From IMG/VR virus record IMGVR_UViG_3300035670_000508, positions 1 through 41,214 of that record: 41,214 nucleotides of DNA. One strand, given 5' to 3'. A model generated the notes under the pieces. That model had not been told where the DNA came from. It saw only the letters and a list, made by a program, of their open reading frames with translations, and ran no database searches. This document shows positions 15,797 to 23,193 of this stretch, in pieces (positions within the stretch are counted from its first letter, which is position 1; each line of letters starts with the position of its first letter). The stretch is from a virus. The translations under genes were made by a program, and so were the position numbers.

Positions 15797-17134
15797 GTGG
15801 TGACCAATATATCTAAAGCCCATTGGAACTCTGATGGGGAAAATCTTCGTCTATCAATGCCTTTTAGCAAGGTAGATAAGGAAAGACGCATCGTTTCAGG
15901 TTTTGCTTCATTAGACAATCTAGACAAGCAAAACGATATTGTTACATCAGAAGCATCTATGAAGGCTTTTGCAAAGTTTCGTGGGAATATAAGAGAAATG
16001 CATCAGCCACTTGCAGTAGGCAAGATGGTCAATTTTAAAGAAGACAAATATTTTGATCCAGACTCTAAAAAGTTTTATTCTGGAGTTTTTGTTTCCGCAT
16101 ATGTTTCTAAGGGTGCACAGGATACATGGGAAAAGGTTTTAGACGGTACGCTAACAGGATTTTCCATCGGTGGTCGTATGAACAAGTGGGACGATGGCTA
16201 TGATGAGAAGTCTGACTCACAAATTAGAATTATCAAGGACTATGATCTAATTGAACTTAGCCTAGTAGATTCGCCAGCAAATCAATTTGCGAACATTGTT
16301 TCGGTTGAAAAAGTTGATGGCGTAGATATTATAAAGGCAGATCCTACAGTCCTTGAAAATGTTTTTTATGATAAAGAAAATGGAATAGTCATATCATCTG
16401 AAAATGAGTCAGAAATTAGTCCAGTTAGCGGAGAGCAAATGGAAAATATAGGGTTCGTTGAAAAAACGGATGATGAAAAAACAACAATGATAAAATTCTT
16501 AGTCGATAGTGCTAAAGGCATTAATACTTCTAAGATGAACAAGGAGGTACAACATATGACAAAATCAAAGACAAAAGTTGAAAAGACAGACGTAGTTGAA
16601 GATGTTGTGGTCGCTCCAGAGGCAGATGCATCAGTTGCAGAAGTTGCTGAACAAGTTGCTAAGGCGGAAGAGGTTGAAACAACCGAAGTTGTTAATACCA
16701 CAGAAGCAGTAGCAGAAGAAATTACTAAGGCAGAAGATGCTGAAGCAATTGAGTCAGTAACAGAGGCAGTTGTAGAGGTATCTAAATCAGAAGAAGTAAT
16801 TGCCGATGCAGTTACCGAAATGAAAAATACTCTAGAATCAGCCTTTAGCGATCTAGTGTCAACAGTAAAGGCTTTGCAGGCAGAAGTAGAACTTCTTAAG
16901 TCTACAAAAGTCGATGTTGATACTGTAAAGAATTCATTTGACGCAGTTGCAAAAGATATTGCAGCAGTAACAAATGAATTTAATGAATTTGGAAAACGAG
17001 TAGACGCTGTGGAAGCAGACACCGCATTCCGAAAGTCTGGAGATATCGGCGATATCTTTCAGTCTCAGCCTGAAATGGTTGAAAAATCCCTATGGGGCGG
17101 TAGTTTCCTCAAAACAGCCGATCTATTCAAATGA
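15797..17134 (+). CDS. Prohead protease (XkdF-like) fused to capsid scaffold
   Basis: Residues ~15-175 form a prohead serine protease of the XkdF/HK97-protease type. It carries the GFASLDNLDKQNDIV entry, catalytic H69 (EMHQP), the LTGFSIGG turn and S155 in ELSLVDSPAN. It processes scaffold and capsid proteins during head maturation. Residues from ~254 on are Ala/Val/Glu/Lys-rich and helical, ending with coiled-coil-like heptads around 330-410 (TMKALQAEVELL type). This is typical of an assembly scaffold, and the major capsid gene follows. The start is GTG 15797 or 15800. An internal ATG at 16556 with a near-perfect ribosome site would release the scaffold part alone. AGGAGG near the stop belongs to the capsid gene. 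Confidence 0.88.
   Translation: MVTNISKAHWNSDGENLRLSMPFSKVDKERRIVSGFASLDNLDKQNDIVTSEASMKAFAKFRGNIREMHQPLAVGKMVNFKEDKYFDPDSKKFYSGVFVSAYVSKGAQDTWEKVLDGTLTGFSIGGRMNKWDDGYDEKSDSQIRIIKDYDLIELSLVDSPANQFANIVSVEKVDGVDIIKADPTVLENVFYDKENGIVISSENESEISPVSGEQMENIGFVEKTDDEKTTMIKFLVDSAKGINTSKMNKEVQHMTKSKTKVEKTDVVEDVVVAPEADASVAEVAEQVAKAEEVETTEVVNTTEAVAEEITKAEDAEAIESVTEAVVEVSKSEEVIADAVTEMKNTLESAFSDLVSTVKALQAEVELLKSTKVDVDTVKNSFDAVAKDIAAVTNEFNEFGKRVDAVEADTAFRKSGDIGDIFQSQPEMVEKSLWGGSFLKTADLFK
16556..17134 (+). CDS. Internal-start scaffold protein (in frame, nested)
   Basis: ATG 16556 is codon 254 of the protease-scaffold frame and is preceded by AAGGAGGT at 16541-16548 with seven bases between. This is as good as any ribosome site in the window and would be an odd coincidence inside a coding sequence. 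The product is 192 residues, starting MTKSKTKVEK, and contains only the acidic helical scaffold region. Lambda makes its scaffold Nu3 within the protease gene C in the same way. Free scaffold would be needed in larger amounts than protease. Expression from this start is inferred from the sequence alone. Confidence 0.7.
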   Translation: MTKSKTKVEKTDVVEDVVVAPEADASVAEVAEQVAKAEEVETTEVVNTTEAVAEEITKAEDAEAIESVTEAVVEVSKSEEVIADAVTEMKNTLESAFSDLVSTVKALQAEVELLKSTKVDVDTVKNSFDAVAKDIAAVTNEFNEFGKRVDAVEADTAFRKSGDIGDIFQSQPEMVEKSLWGGSFLKTADLFK

Positions 17135-17157
17135 ACAAATCACTAGGAGGTGACAAT

Positions 17158-18291
17158 ATGTCAGAAGAAATAATCAAAAACCAACCAGGTGAGTCTGGAC
17201 AACTAGGTGGAACAACACCAGGTTTGTATCAGGGTCAGGGTGCATTCGCATCAGGTGGTATTGGTGGAGTAACAAATCCAGGTGCAGATACACTTGGTAA
17301 CATTCCAACAGCAACGCTAGGAACAACTAGCGGAGCAAATGCTGTTAACCCTAGTGGTTCAGCGGCTTCTGGAATTTTGCGCCCCGAGCAGGCTCGTCGT
17401 TTTATCGACTATGTTTGGGACGCTACAGTGTTAGCAAAGGATGGCCGTCGTGTAACAATGAAGGCTAACTCAATGGAACTTGAGAAGATTAACGTAGGTG
17501 AGCGTGTAATTCGTGCTGCAGCACAAGCAGTTGGTAACTACACAAACACTGGCGCTCAATTTTCTAAGGTTGAACTTACTACCAAGAAGATTCGTCTTGA
17601 TTGGGAAGTAACTGCAGAATCTTTGGAAGATGGTGTCGAGGGTGATGCTCTAGAAGATCACTTGGTACGCTTGATGACCAACGCATTCGCAAATGATATC
17701 GAAGACCTCGCTATCAATGGTGATGGCTCGACAGGAGACTTCTTGTCAATCATGCCAGGCTTTATCAACAAGGTAAAGAACAATGGAGATGCACACGAGT
17801 CAGTCGTGACTGTAACAGACAATGCTTGGACACCGTCTGTAATGCAGGGCATCATCAATGCAATGCCACGTAAGTACCGTGCACTTAAGAACAATCTTAA
17901 GTTCTACGCAGGTACAGATGCATTCGGCGGAATCGTTAAGAATAACGGTACACTTGCCGATGCAGTTGCTGAGGCGTTTGCTGGACAAGTTCCAGGAAGC
18001 ACTCAAGCAAACCGTCAGAACTATCTTGATGGTATCGGACAGACCTTCGGTGGAGCACGTACAACTCGTGTTCTCGGAATCGAAGTTCAGGAAGTTCCTT
18101 ACTATCCAGAAGGTTATATTGATTTGACATTCCCTGCCAACCGTGTATGGGGATTCCAGAGAGATATTACTGTAAACCGTGAGTACGTAGCAAAGAAGGA
18201 CACAATTGAGTACACAGTATTCGTCCGCTTTGGCGTTCAATGGGAAGAAGAGGATGCAATTGCATTCGCTGACGCTTCTGCAGATGAGTAA
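17158..18291 (+). CDS. Major capsid protein (HK97 fold)
   Basis: This is the main shell protein. Start chosen at ATG 17158 because AGGAGGTG (17144-17151) precedes it; ATG 17131 would start upstream of that site and overlap the preceding gene's stop. It has 377 residues. The first ~65 are Gly/Ala/Thr/Asn-rich and flexible, probably the delta region or removed on maturation. Then LRPEQARRFIDYVWDAT starts the folded part, with ELTTKKIRLDWEVTAESLED (E-loop/spine side), NDIEDLAINGDGS and the closing strand EYTVFVRFGVQWEE. Arg is encoded almost only by CGT/CGC, in contrast to AGA elsewhere, consistent with very high expression. A strong hairpin terminator follows. Confidence 0.93.
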   Translation: MSEEIIKNQPGESGQLGGTTPGLYQGQGAFASGGIGGVTNPGADTLGNIPTATLGTTSGANAVNPSGSAASGILRPEQARRFIDYVWDATVLAKDGRRVTMKANSMELEKINVGERVIRAAAQAVGNYTNTGAQFSKVELTTKKIRLDWEVTAESLEDGVEGDALEDHLVRLMTNAFANDIEDLAINGDGSTGDFLSIMPGFINKVKNNGDAHESVVTVTDNAWTPSVMQGIINAMPRKYRALKNNLKFYAGTDAFGGIVKNNGTLADAVAEAFAGQVPGSTQANRQNYLDGIGQTFGGARTTRVLGIEVQEVPYYPEGYIDLTFPANRVWGFQRDITVNREYVAKKDTIEYTVFVRFGVQWEEEDAIAFADASADE

Positions 18292-18311
18292 TCTGTAAAA
18301 GTAACCTTAAC

Positions 18312-18344
18312 GGGGGGCGGGAGTTCACTCTCCTGTCCCCCTTA
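18312..18344 (+). terminator. Hairpin terminator after the capsid gene
   Basis: Arms at 18312-18323 and 18330-18341 pair over twelve positions (ten Watson-Crick, two G-U) around a TTCACT loop, then CTTAATACTTT follows. It lies 20 bases past the capsid stop and ten bases before the next extended -10 element, isolating the capsid transcript. Confidence 0.85.
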
Positions 18345-18353
18345 ATACTTTAG

Positions 18354-18362
18354 TGATATAAT
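18354..18362 (+). promoter_or_regulatory. Extended -10 promoter (TGA TATAAT) of the neck genes
   Basis: TGA TATAAT directly follows the terminator. A transcript from about 18369 would have a leader of about 12 bases with a near-perfect AAGGAGGAT ribosome site (18369-18376) before ATG 18381. Confidence 0.7.
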
Positions 18363-18380
18363 ACAAACAAGGAGGATATT

Positions 18381-18818
18381 ATGGAAAATAATGAATACAA
18401 TAAGCCATTTGTAGCAGAAGATTCACCTCAGCCAGTTCTTGTAGAAACACCAGCAGAACCAGTTGCTGAGCCAGTTGCTGAGCCAGTTGCTGAACCAGTT
18501 GCTGAGCCAGTTGCTGAGCCAGTTGCTGAGCCAGTTGCTGTAGAAGAGCCAGCAGAAGAGCCAGTACAGGCATTGGGCTTTACAAAGACAGGTGCAATCG
18601 GATCAATGGCAGCAGATGGTCCAAAGAAGACTATTAAGCAGCCACATCAAGATTCAAGCAAGGTAGCAATACACTCAACAAAGAATGTTCGTTGGGAAGA
18701 AGTCGGAGTGCTTTACAGAGGTTACAATATCGTAACAAAAGAGCAAGCAGACAAGTGGCTAACTCGTTCACATGTACGAATCGCAACACCCGAAGAAGTC
18801 AAAAAGGTTTTAGGGTAA
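18381..18818 (+). CDS. PVAE-repeat protein, probable head-associated (145 aa)
   Basis: The N-terminal half carries six PVAE tetrapeptides plus a PVAV (about residues 27-54), an extended acidic arm. A Gly-rich hinge (GAIGSMAADGP) follows, then a compact ~55-residue C-terminal domain with KNVRWEEVGVLYRGYNIV and a closing helix TPEEVKKVLG. The position right after the major capsid gene, its own promoter and a strong ribosome site suggest a capsid-decorating or head-completion protein, although I do not recognise the fold. Pro-Ala-Glu arms often act as flexible linkers. It is six bases from the neck gene. Confidence 0.75.
   Translation: MENNEYNKPFVAEDSPQPVLVETPAEPVAEPVAEPVAEPVAEPVAEPVAEPVAVEEPAEEPVQALGFTKTGAIGSMAADGPKKTIKQPHQDSSKVAIHSTKNVRWEEVGVLYRGYNIVTKEQADKWLTRSHVRIATPEEVKKVLG
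18459..18542 (+). repeat. 12-base coding tandem repeat (7 copies)
   Basis: Seven consecutive copies of CCAGTTGCTGAG (one copy ends GAA, the last ends GTA) encode PVAE units. The near-identity at DNA level points to recent expansion by slippage, and the length may vary between isolates without loss of frame. Confidence 0.95.
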
Positions 18819-18824
18819 TTAAGT

Positions 18825-19706
18825 ATGGAGATATTGAGAGTTCCGCCATACGCAGATATACCAGTTACTTATACTATTCCTTCAGGAATTACTGATGAGG
18901 ATGTAACAGTTTTGGTAACTGATATGGCGGATCTTTCTATATCAACACTTGAATTTGAAGAACTTTCGGCAGGAGATAATATAACAATAAATCTTCCTGG
19001 CAGATATGATTCGGAATATAGAATAGAAATAACAATTGCAGATGAAATTGTTTTTGATGATACATATGAGACAACCAGACCATACGTAGACCCATCTACA
19101 AAAGGAAATACAGCATCAGAAATTACTGCCTATGCAGACAATGAAGGTTTGGCAAGATCAATAATTGATTCAGTTGTCGGAGAAGGTTTTTATTACAAGA
19201 AAAAGGTTTTAAATTTTACAGGTACTGGTTCAGATTATTTGCCTATATGGGATGATGTAAAAAAAGTTTTAACAGTATATGAAAATAATAAATTGGTAAC
19301 AGACAGACAGTATGAAGTAACATCCGACAAAACAGCAATTGTTGAAAAATCGACAGACAATATTAATCGTGCAGAATCAGCCCCATTAGTTTTGCCAGCA
19401 GCAGCATCAGACTCTCTTGATCCACAGTTTATATATAGAGGTTTTGGAAAAACTTGGGATTACAGAATAACTGTTGAGTATGGGTATTCTCATGTTCCAT
19501 CAGACATCGTAAAAGCAACTGAAATGCTTATTCATGACATAGAGTGTGGAAAGTTAGATTATTATAAAAGATTTATTTCTTCGTACAATACAGATCAGTA
19601 TAAAATTCAATTTGACAAAGGTCTTTTCGAGGGAACGGGAAATATACTTGTAGACAAGATACTTTCAAAGTATACTAAGTCTATTACAAAACTTGGGGTG
19701 TTGTAA
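18825..19706 (+). CDS. Head-tail connector (adaptor) with N-terminal Ig-like domain
   Basis: The C-terminal part (about residues 215-293) looks like a gp6/gp15-type adaptor that docks under the portal: YGYSHVPSDIVKATEMLIHDI opens a helical bundle, followed by YYKRFISSYNTDQYKIQF and a last helix LVDKILSKYTK. The N-terminal ~85 residues are a β-sandwich-like block (VPPYADIPVTYTIPSG), and residues ~95-215 form a second β-rich part. The 293-residue length is about twice that of plain adaptors because of these additions. ATG 18825 follows the PVAE-repeat gene by six bases, and the TAA overlaps the next ATG. Assignment is by position and helix pattern. Confidence 0.75.
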   Translation: MEILRVPPYADIPVTYTIPSGITDEDVTVLVTDMADLSISTLEFEELSAGDNITINLPGRYDSEYRIEITIADEIVFDDTYETTRPYVDPSTKGNTASEITAYADNEGLARSIIDSVVGEGFYYKKKVLNFTGTGSDYLPIWDDVKKVLTVYENNKLVTDRQYEVTSDKTAIVEKSTDNINRAESAPLVLPAAASDSLDPQFIYRGFGKTWDYRITVEYGYSHVPSDIVKATEMLIHDIECGKLDYYKRFISSYNTDQYKIQFDKGLFEGTGNILVDKILSKYTKSITKLGVL

Positions 19707-20155
19707 TGACAGTTTGCGAAGCCCCAGACTTCATGTTTCCGCTACAAGCATCTTTATATCATCCAATAGTTGAGCAGGGTGATTTTGGAGCAATTAAAAA
19801 ACAGTGGGTGCTAGATAGAGTTTTTGCTTGTAATTTTTCATCAGGTGGTTCTGCATTTAAAGAAGAAGTAAAGCCAAATGTAAATATAACACAAAACTCA
19901 ATTCTGGTCGGTAGAGTAAAGTCTGACCTTAGAATGTCTTCAAGAGATAATAAAAATTCTTTAACAAACATATTAATAACAGACATTAAAGATCAGGAAG
20001 GTAATTTAGTATATATAGAAACATCTGGCCCAAGGTCTGGAAAAGGCACATTATTTGAAATTGCAACATATGAGCCTTTTGTTGGACCATTTGGTAATGT
20101 AGAGTCTTTTAAATTAATTATAAGAAGATCAGAAAATCAAACGGGTGATGTATGA
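19706..20155 (+). CDS. Probable head closure (stopper) protein
   Basis: This is a 149-residue β-rich protein. It has a PDFMFPLQASLYHP entry, GAIKKQWVLDRVFACNF, a central charged loop and a closing strand ESFKLIIRRS. In siphophages the gene after the adaptor usually encodes the small β-barrel stopper that closes the head-tail channel, and the size and position fit. No diagnostic residue motif is available, so this is a positional call. It overlaps the previous gene by one base (TAATG) and the next by four (ATGA). Confidence 0.6.
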   Translation: MTVCEAPDFMFPLQASLYHPIVEQGDFGAIKKQWVLDRVFACNFSSGGSAFKEEVKPNVNITQNSILVGRVKSDLRMSSRDNKNSLTNILITDIKDQEGNLVYIETSGPRSGKGTLFEIATYEPFVGPFGNVESFKLIIRRSENQTGDV

Positions 20156-20826
20156 AAGCCGTATTTAATTCTGCACAATTTAAAAAAGAAATGACAAATA
20201 TTGTAGACTACTCTATGGGATTTTTGGAGGGCATACAAAGAGGCAAAACAGTATTCTTAAAAACACTAGGACTAGAAACAGTAGAACTAATGAAAGAATT
20301 TATAGACTCAAATGCTAGAGTTAATCCAGATATGCTTCATCATATATATGAATGGAATCAAACGGGCAGCCCTAGTGCAAGACTATATGATATATCATAC
20401 ACAACTAGTAATTTAGGTTTATCTTTTAGATCATCTTTTAGACAGTCTACATCAATTAAAAATGGATCTCGTGTTCCCTTTTACGATAAAGCAAGAATCA
20501 TGGAAGAAGGTATTCCTGTTATAATTAGACCAAGAGTTGCTCAGGCATTAGCATTTGAAGATGGTGGAGAGACAGTATTCACAAAGAGTGAAGTCAGAGT
20601 AGATAATCCTGGAGGAACAGAAGTGCAGGGTGGTTTTGAAAAAGTGTTTGATATGTTCTTTAATAGATATTTTTCTCAGGCATTCTTGCGTGTCAGTGGC
20701 GTTGCAAGGTATCTGGAAAATCCAGAAGTATACAGAAAAGATATGAAGGCTGGTAAAAGAATGGGCAGATCAAAAGGTATATCCACAGGATATCGTTGGA
20801 TTGCTAATGCGGGAGTTGGTATTTAA
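20152..20826 (+). CDS. Tail completion / HK97 gp10-like neck protein
   Basis: The 224-residue protein starts with a long helix (FKKEMTNIVDYSMGFLEGIQRG), followed by a second helix (TVELMKEFIDSNA). The middle holds β-strands around RPRVAQALAFEDGGETVFT, a pattern seen in HK97 gp10-like neck proteins. A Lys/Arg-rich tail (KAGKRMGRSKG) precedes the end. Position between the stopper and tail terminator genes supports a neck role. It starts at ATG 20152 overlapping the upstream TGA and ends overlapping the next start (TAATG). Confidence 0.65.
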   Translation: MKAVFNSAQFKKEMTNIVDYSMGFLEGIQRGKTVFLKTLGLETVELMKEFIDSNARVNPDMLHHIYEWNQTGSPSARLYDISYTTSNLGLSFRSSFRQSTSIKNGSRVPFYDKARIMEEGIPVIIRPRVAQALAFEDGGETVFTKSEVRVDNPGGTEVQGGFEKVFDMFFNRYFSQAFLRVSGVARYLENPEVYRKDMKAGKRMGRSKGISTGYRWIANAGVGI

Positions 20827-21341
20827 TGACTGCAGTAATTCATCATCCACCAACAATTATAAATAAGTATTTGGCAGCAAAAATAGATCCAGGATTTAAC
20901 TCCACTGGAACTACATATTTTTTTCCAACACTGCCAACAGACATTAATACTCTTACTCAAGAGTTTCCTAATAGCAATGAAGTTTTTGCAGTATATGACA
21001 GAATGTTTAAAATGAGAAGGGTTCCTTTCCCATATATTAAGTGTGAGCAGTTGCTATATTATTTTTATGCAGTAGGAGAAAATGCAACATCTAAAATGGT
21101 TATAACTCAGCAGCAGGTAAATGATCTTCTAGATAATGGTGATGACTCAGCAAAAGACATAAACGACTGGGCAGCAGCAAATGATGGTCTATGGTCAGGC
21201 GAGTCTAAGCCATGCTTCTTTCATAACTTTAAGATATACCAACTAGAAGAAACAAGGGATATCGTAGACTTTGGTACAGCCAGAACCTATGCGGGGAACA
21301 AGATAATCATAGACTACGACTGGCACCCAGTAAACTCATAA
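20826..21341 (+). CDS. Probable tail terminator protein
   Basis: A 171-residue protein with α/β texture: VFAVYDRMFKMRRVPFPYIKCEQLLYYFY includes the strand-helix pattern expected of a tail terminator, which caps the tail tube and fixes its end. The C-terminal strand is NKIIIDYDWHP. The call rests mainly on its place directly upstream of the tail tube gene. The start ATG 20826 overlaps the preceding TAA. Two cysteines are present, with no motif for catalysis. Confidence 0.6.
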   Translation: MTAVIHHPPTIINKYLAAKIDPGFNSTGTTYFFPTLPTDINTLTQEFPNSNEVFAVYDRMFKMRRVPFPYIKCEQLLYYFYAVGENATSKMVITQQQVNDLLDNGDDSAKDINDWAAANDGLWSGESKPCFFHNFKIYQLEETRDIVDFGTARTYAGNKIIIDYDWHPVNS

Positions 21342-21352
21342 TAAACGGGTTG

Positions 21353-21358
21353 TATAAT
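21353..21358 (+). promoter_or_regulatory. Possible -10 element (TATAAT) before the tail tube gene
   Basis: TATAAT lies 49 bases before ATG 21408, in a 66-base gap. It lacks the full TGN extension. A weak stem (GGGTTGT 21347-21353 with ACAAGCCC at 21371-21378, one bulge) flanks it and ends in TTTT, so the gap may carry a weak terminator as well. The leader ends with GAAAGAGGTGAG, the ribosome site. Confidence 0.4.
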
Positions 21359-21407
21359 ATAGATGAGGAAACAAGCCCTTTTAATAAAATGAAAGAGGTG
21401 AGAATAT

Positions 21408-22070
21408 ATGGCATATAGCCGTGGTTCAAGTAGTAACATTATCGTAGGTGCAGCAGCACTTTTTACGCATAATGCAGGTCCAATCGGATTAGATCCTGAT
21501 GGCAAGATCACTGATGCTCAAGCAGCATTAGATCTTCCAGCAATGACCGCATCCGCAACATCCTACAAGGAAACTTTGACACTTGCTGACGAAGATTACA
21601 CAAACGTAGGATATACATCGAACGGTTTGGAACTCGCATTCCAGCCTGATTTCGGTGAGGTGGCAGTAGATCAACTTCTCGACGTTGCTCGTTTATTCAA
21701 GCAAGGCATGACAGTTAATCTAAACACATCATTTGCAGAGGCAACACTAGAAAATCTTCTAGTTGCAATTGCAGCAGACGATACAGACCTAGTTTCAGGT
21801 TCTGGTTTGTCAACACTAAAGATGTCCGCTGGAGATATTGGTGACGTTCCATTGGAGCGTGGCCTTGTAGCAGTAGGTCCAGGTTCTGGTTCCGCTGCAG
21901 ATCCAAAGGAAAGAATCTATGTTGCATACCGTGCACTCTCAATTGAGAATGTTACAGTATCAGCAAAGCGTGATGAGGCTTCAATGTTTGAAGTATCATT
22001 CCGTCTTCTTCCAAATGATGACGCATCATACGGTAAGATCGTAGATCGTTCATTAGCAACACAACCATAA
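21408..22070 (+). CDS. Major tail tube protein
   Basis: A 220-residue protein with the strand-rich make-up of a siphophage tail tube subunit. It contains SSSNIIVGAAALFTHNAGPIG, a long mid-protein strand pair (NGLELAFQPDFGEVAVDQ) and the late strands NVTVSAKRDEASMFEVSFRLLP, where the tube fold closes. Hexameric rings would stack along the tape measure protein. Arg is encoded mainly by CGT, as in the capsid gene, fitting high expression. It is followed at once by a strong terminator and precedes the two tail assembly chaperones, the classical order. ATG 21408 has AGAGGTGAG in front. Confidence 0.88.
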   Translation: MAYSRGSSSNIIVGAAALFTHNAGPIGLDPDGKITDAQAALDLPAMTASATSYKETLTLADEDYTNVGYTSNGLELAFQPDFGEVAVDQLLDVARLFKQGMTVNLNTSFAEATLENLLVAIAADDTDLVSGSGLSTLKMSAGDIGDVPLERGLVAVGPGSGSAADPKERIYVAYRALSIENVTVSAKRDEASMFEVSFRLLPNDDASYGKIVDRSLATQP

Positions 22071-22087
22071 TACAACTTAATAGGACT

Positions 22088-22113
22088 AGCCCAGGCTCAA
22101 AACCTGGGCTTTT
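22088..22113 (+). terminator. Hairpin terminator after the tail tube gene
   Basis: A perfect 8-bp stem AGCCCAGG (22088-22095) / CCTGGGCT (22103-22110) around a seven-base loop, followed by TTTCC. It ends just before the leaderless promoter of the long chaperone, so tube and chaperone expression are uncoupled. Confidence 0.9.
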
Positions 22114-22118
22114 CCATT

Positions 22119-22127
22119 TGGTATACT
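22119..22127 (+). promoter_or_regulatory. Extended -10 promoter (TGG TATACT), leaderless
   Basis: TGG TATACT ends six bases before ATG 22134, so the transcript should begin at or next to the start codon. Its expected -35 position lies inside the terminator and matches nothing, so recognition would rely on the extended -10. Confidence 0.75.
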
Positions 22128-22133
22128 TGTATA

Positions 22134-22814
22134 ATGGCAACAAGCGTATATGAAAAGAAAAATTTTTCTTTTATTGATGGAACAGTCATTGAGGCTGCCC
22201 CGCTAAAAATAAAATATCTTAGAGAATTTTTAACAAAATTTGAAACAATAAAGTCAGCAAAAACAGATGATGAATCAATATCTGTTTTAGTAGTCTGTGC
22301 TCTTATAGCCATGAAACAATATGCTCCACACATAAAAACAATTGAGGACCTTGAAGATAACTTAGACTTGCCAACAATATATGAAGTTATCGACATTGCA
22401 GCGGGTATTAAAATTAATCAAAAATCAGAAGAGCCAGTAAAGTCTCAGGCTGTAGATAGTGGATCGTCATGGGAAACATTAGACTTGGCAAAACTAGAAG
22501 CAGAGGCTTTTTTAATCGGTATTTGGAAAGACTATGAAGAACTGGAAGAGTCTTTATCAATGCCAGAACTAACAGCAACAATTAAAGTTAAAAGAGATTT
22601 AGATTATAGTGATAAAAAGTTTGCTGCTGCAATGCAGGGAGTAGACTTGGATAAAAACTCAGGAAACAGCAATGCTTGGGAAGACATGAAGGCTAGAGTT
22701 TTTAGCAAAGGTAAAGCAGAAAATGGGAATGACATACTTGCCCTACAAGGTAAAAATGCGGAGAAGGCTGGGTTTGGAATCGGTATGGGCCTTGACTATG
22801 AGGTTTATGAATAG
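22134..22814 (+). CDS. Tail assembly chaperone, long (GT-like) form
   Basis: Residues ~10-100 match the next gene, with shared IDGT, PLKI, LR.F, KF..I, IAM.QY.P, DLPT.Y and A.GI. The C-terminal part (about 120-226) is an additional acidic helical domain (AKLEAEAFLIGIWKDYEELEESL) ending in a Gly/Ala/Lys-rich tail. It thus looks like the lambda GT chaperone (G domain plus T domain), which holds the tape measure and recruits tube subunits. In most siphophages GT arises by frameshift from G. Here the long form has its own gene, promoter and probable leaderless start, suited to low output. ATG 22134 has no ribosome site. Confidence 0.8.
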   Translation: MATSVYEKKNFSFIDGTVIEAAPLKIKYLREFLTKFETIKSAKTDDESISVLVVCALIAMKQYAPHIKTIEDLEDNLDLPTIYEVIDIAAGIKINQKSEEPVKSQAVDSGSSWETLDLAKLEAEAFLIGIWKDYEELEESLSMPELTATIKVKRDLDYSDKKFAAAMQGVDLDKNSGNSNAWEDMKARVFSKGKAENGNDILALQGKNAEKAGFGIGMGLDYEVYE

Positions 22815-22834
22815 TTAAAAATATGACTCCGCTA

Positions 22835-22843
22835 TGGTATAAT
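22835..22843 (+). promoter_or_regulatory. Extended -10 promoter (TGG TATAAT) of the short chaperone
   Basis: TGG TATAAT, with TTAAAA at 22815-22820 spaced by 17 bases as a fair -35. The transcript would start near 22850 and carry AAGGAGG at 22859-22865 before ATG 22870. It also provides the nearest upstream promoter for the tape measure gene. Confidence 0.75.
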
Positions 22844-22869
22844 TAACTTAACCTTATAAGGAGGAATAA

Positions 22870-23193
22870 ATGGCAACTGCCACAGAAGAAAAAACAGTAA
22901 CTCTTATCGATGGAACAAAGATCAAGGTAAGACCATTAAAGATCTCTCTTCTTCGTCCATTCATGAAGAAGTTTGAAGACATCGCAAAAGTAGCGGAAGA
23001 TAATGAAAAATCAATGACTCTCCTAATGGAGTGTGTACAAATCGCAATGCAGCAATACAAGCCAGAATTGGCGGAAGACAAGGAAGCCCTAGAAGAAAAT
23101 ATAGATCTTCCTACAGTATATAAGATCGTCGAAGAGGCTTCTGGAATTAGACTTTCAGACGCAACACTACTTGGCAATCTTGTAAATAATTAA
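22870..23193 (+). CDS. Tail assembly chaperone, short (G-like) form
   Basis: The 107-residue protein aligns over nearly its whole length with the first ~100 residues of the gene at 22134 (IDGTKIKVRPLKISLLRPF, IAMQQYKPEL, IDLPTVYKIVEEASGIRL), and nothing corresponds to the second half of that gene. This matches the role of lambda G, the abundant partner coating the tape measure during tail assembly. A good promoter and an AAGGAGG ribosome site point to higher output than the long form. Chaperone pairs normally precede the tape measure gene, which starts 20 bases downstream. Confidence 0.82.
   Translation: MATATEEKTVTLIDGTKIKVRPLKISLLRPFMKKFEDIAKVAEDNEKSMTLLMECVQIAMQQYKPELAEDKEALEENIDLPTVYKIVEEASGIRLSDATLLGNLVNN

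Noticed and set aside
16366-17022. 218-residue minus-strand open frame, Ser/Thr/Ala-rich
   Set aside because: It is the antisense of the Ala/Val/Glu-rich scaffold region, has no ribosome site, and its composition simply mirrors that gene.
18379-18573. Leu/Gln-repeat minus-strand frame
   Set aside because: Antisense shadow of the 12-base PVAE repeat.
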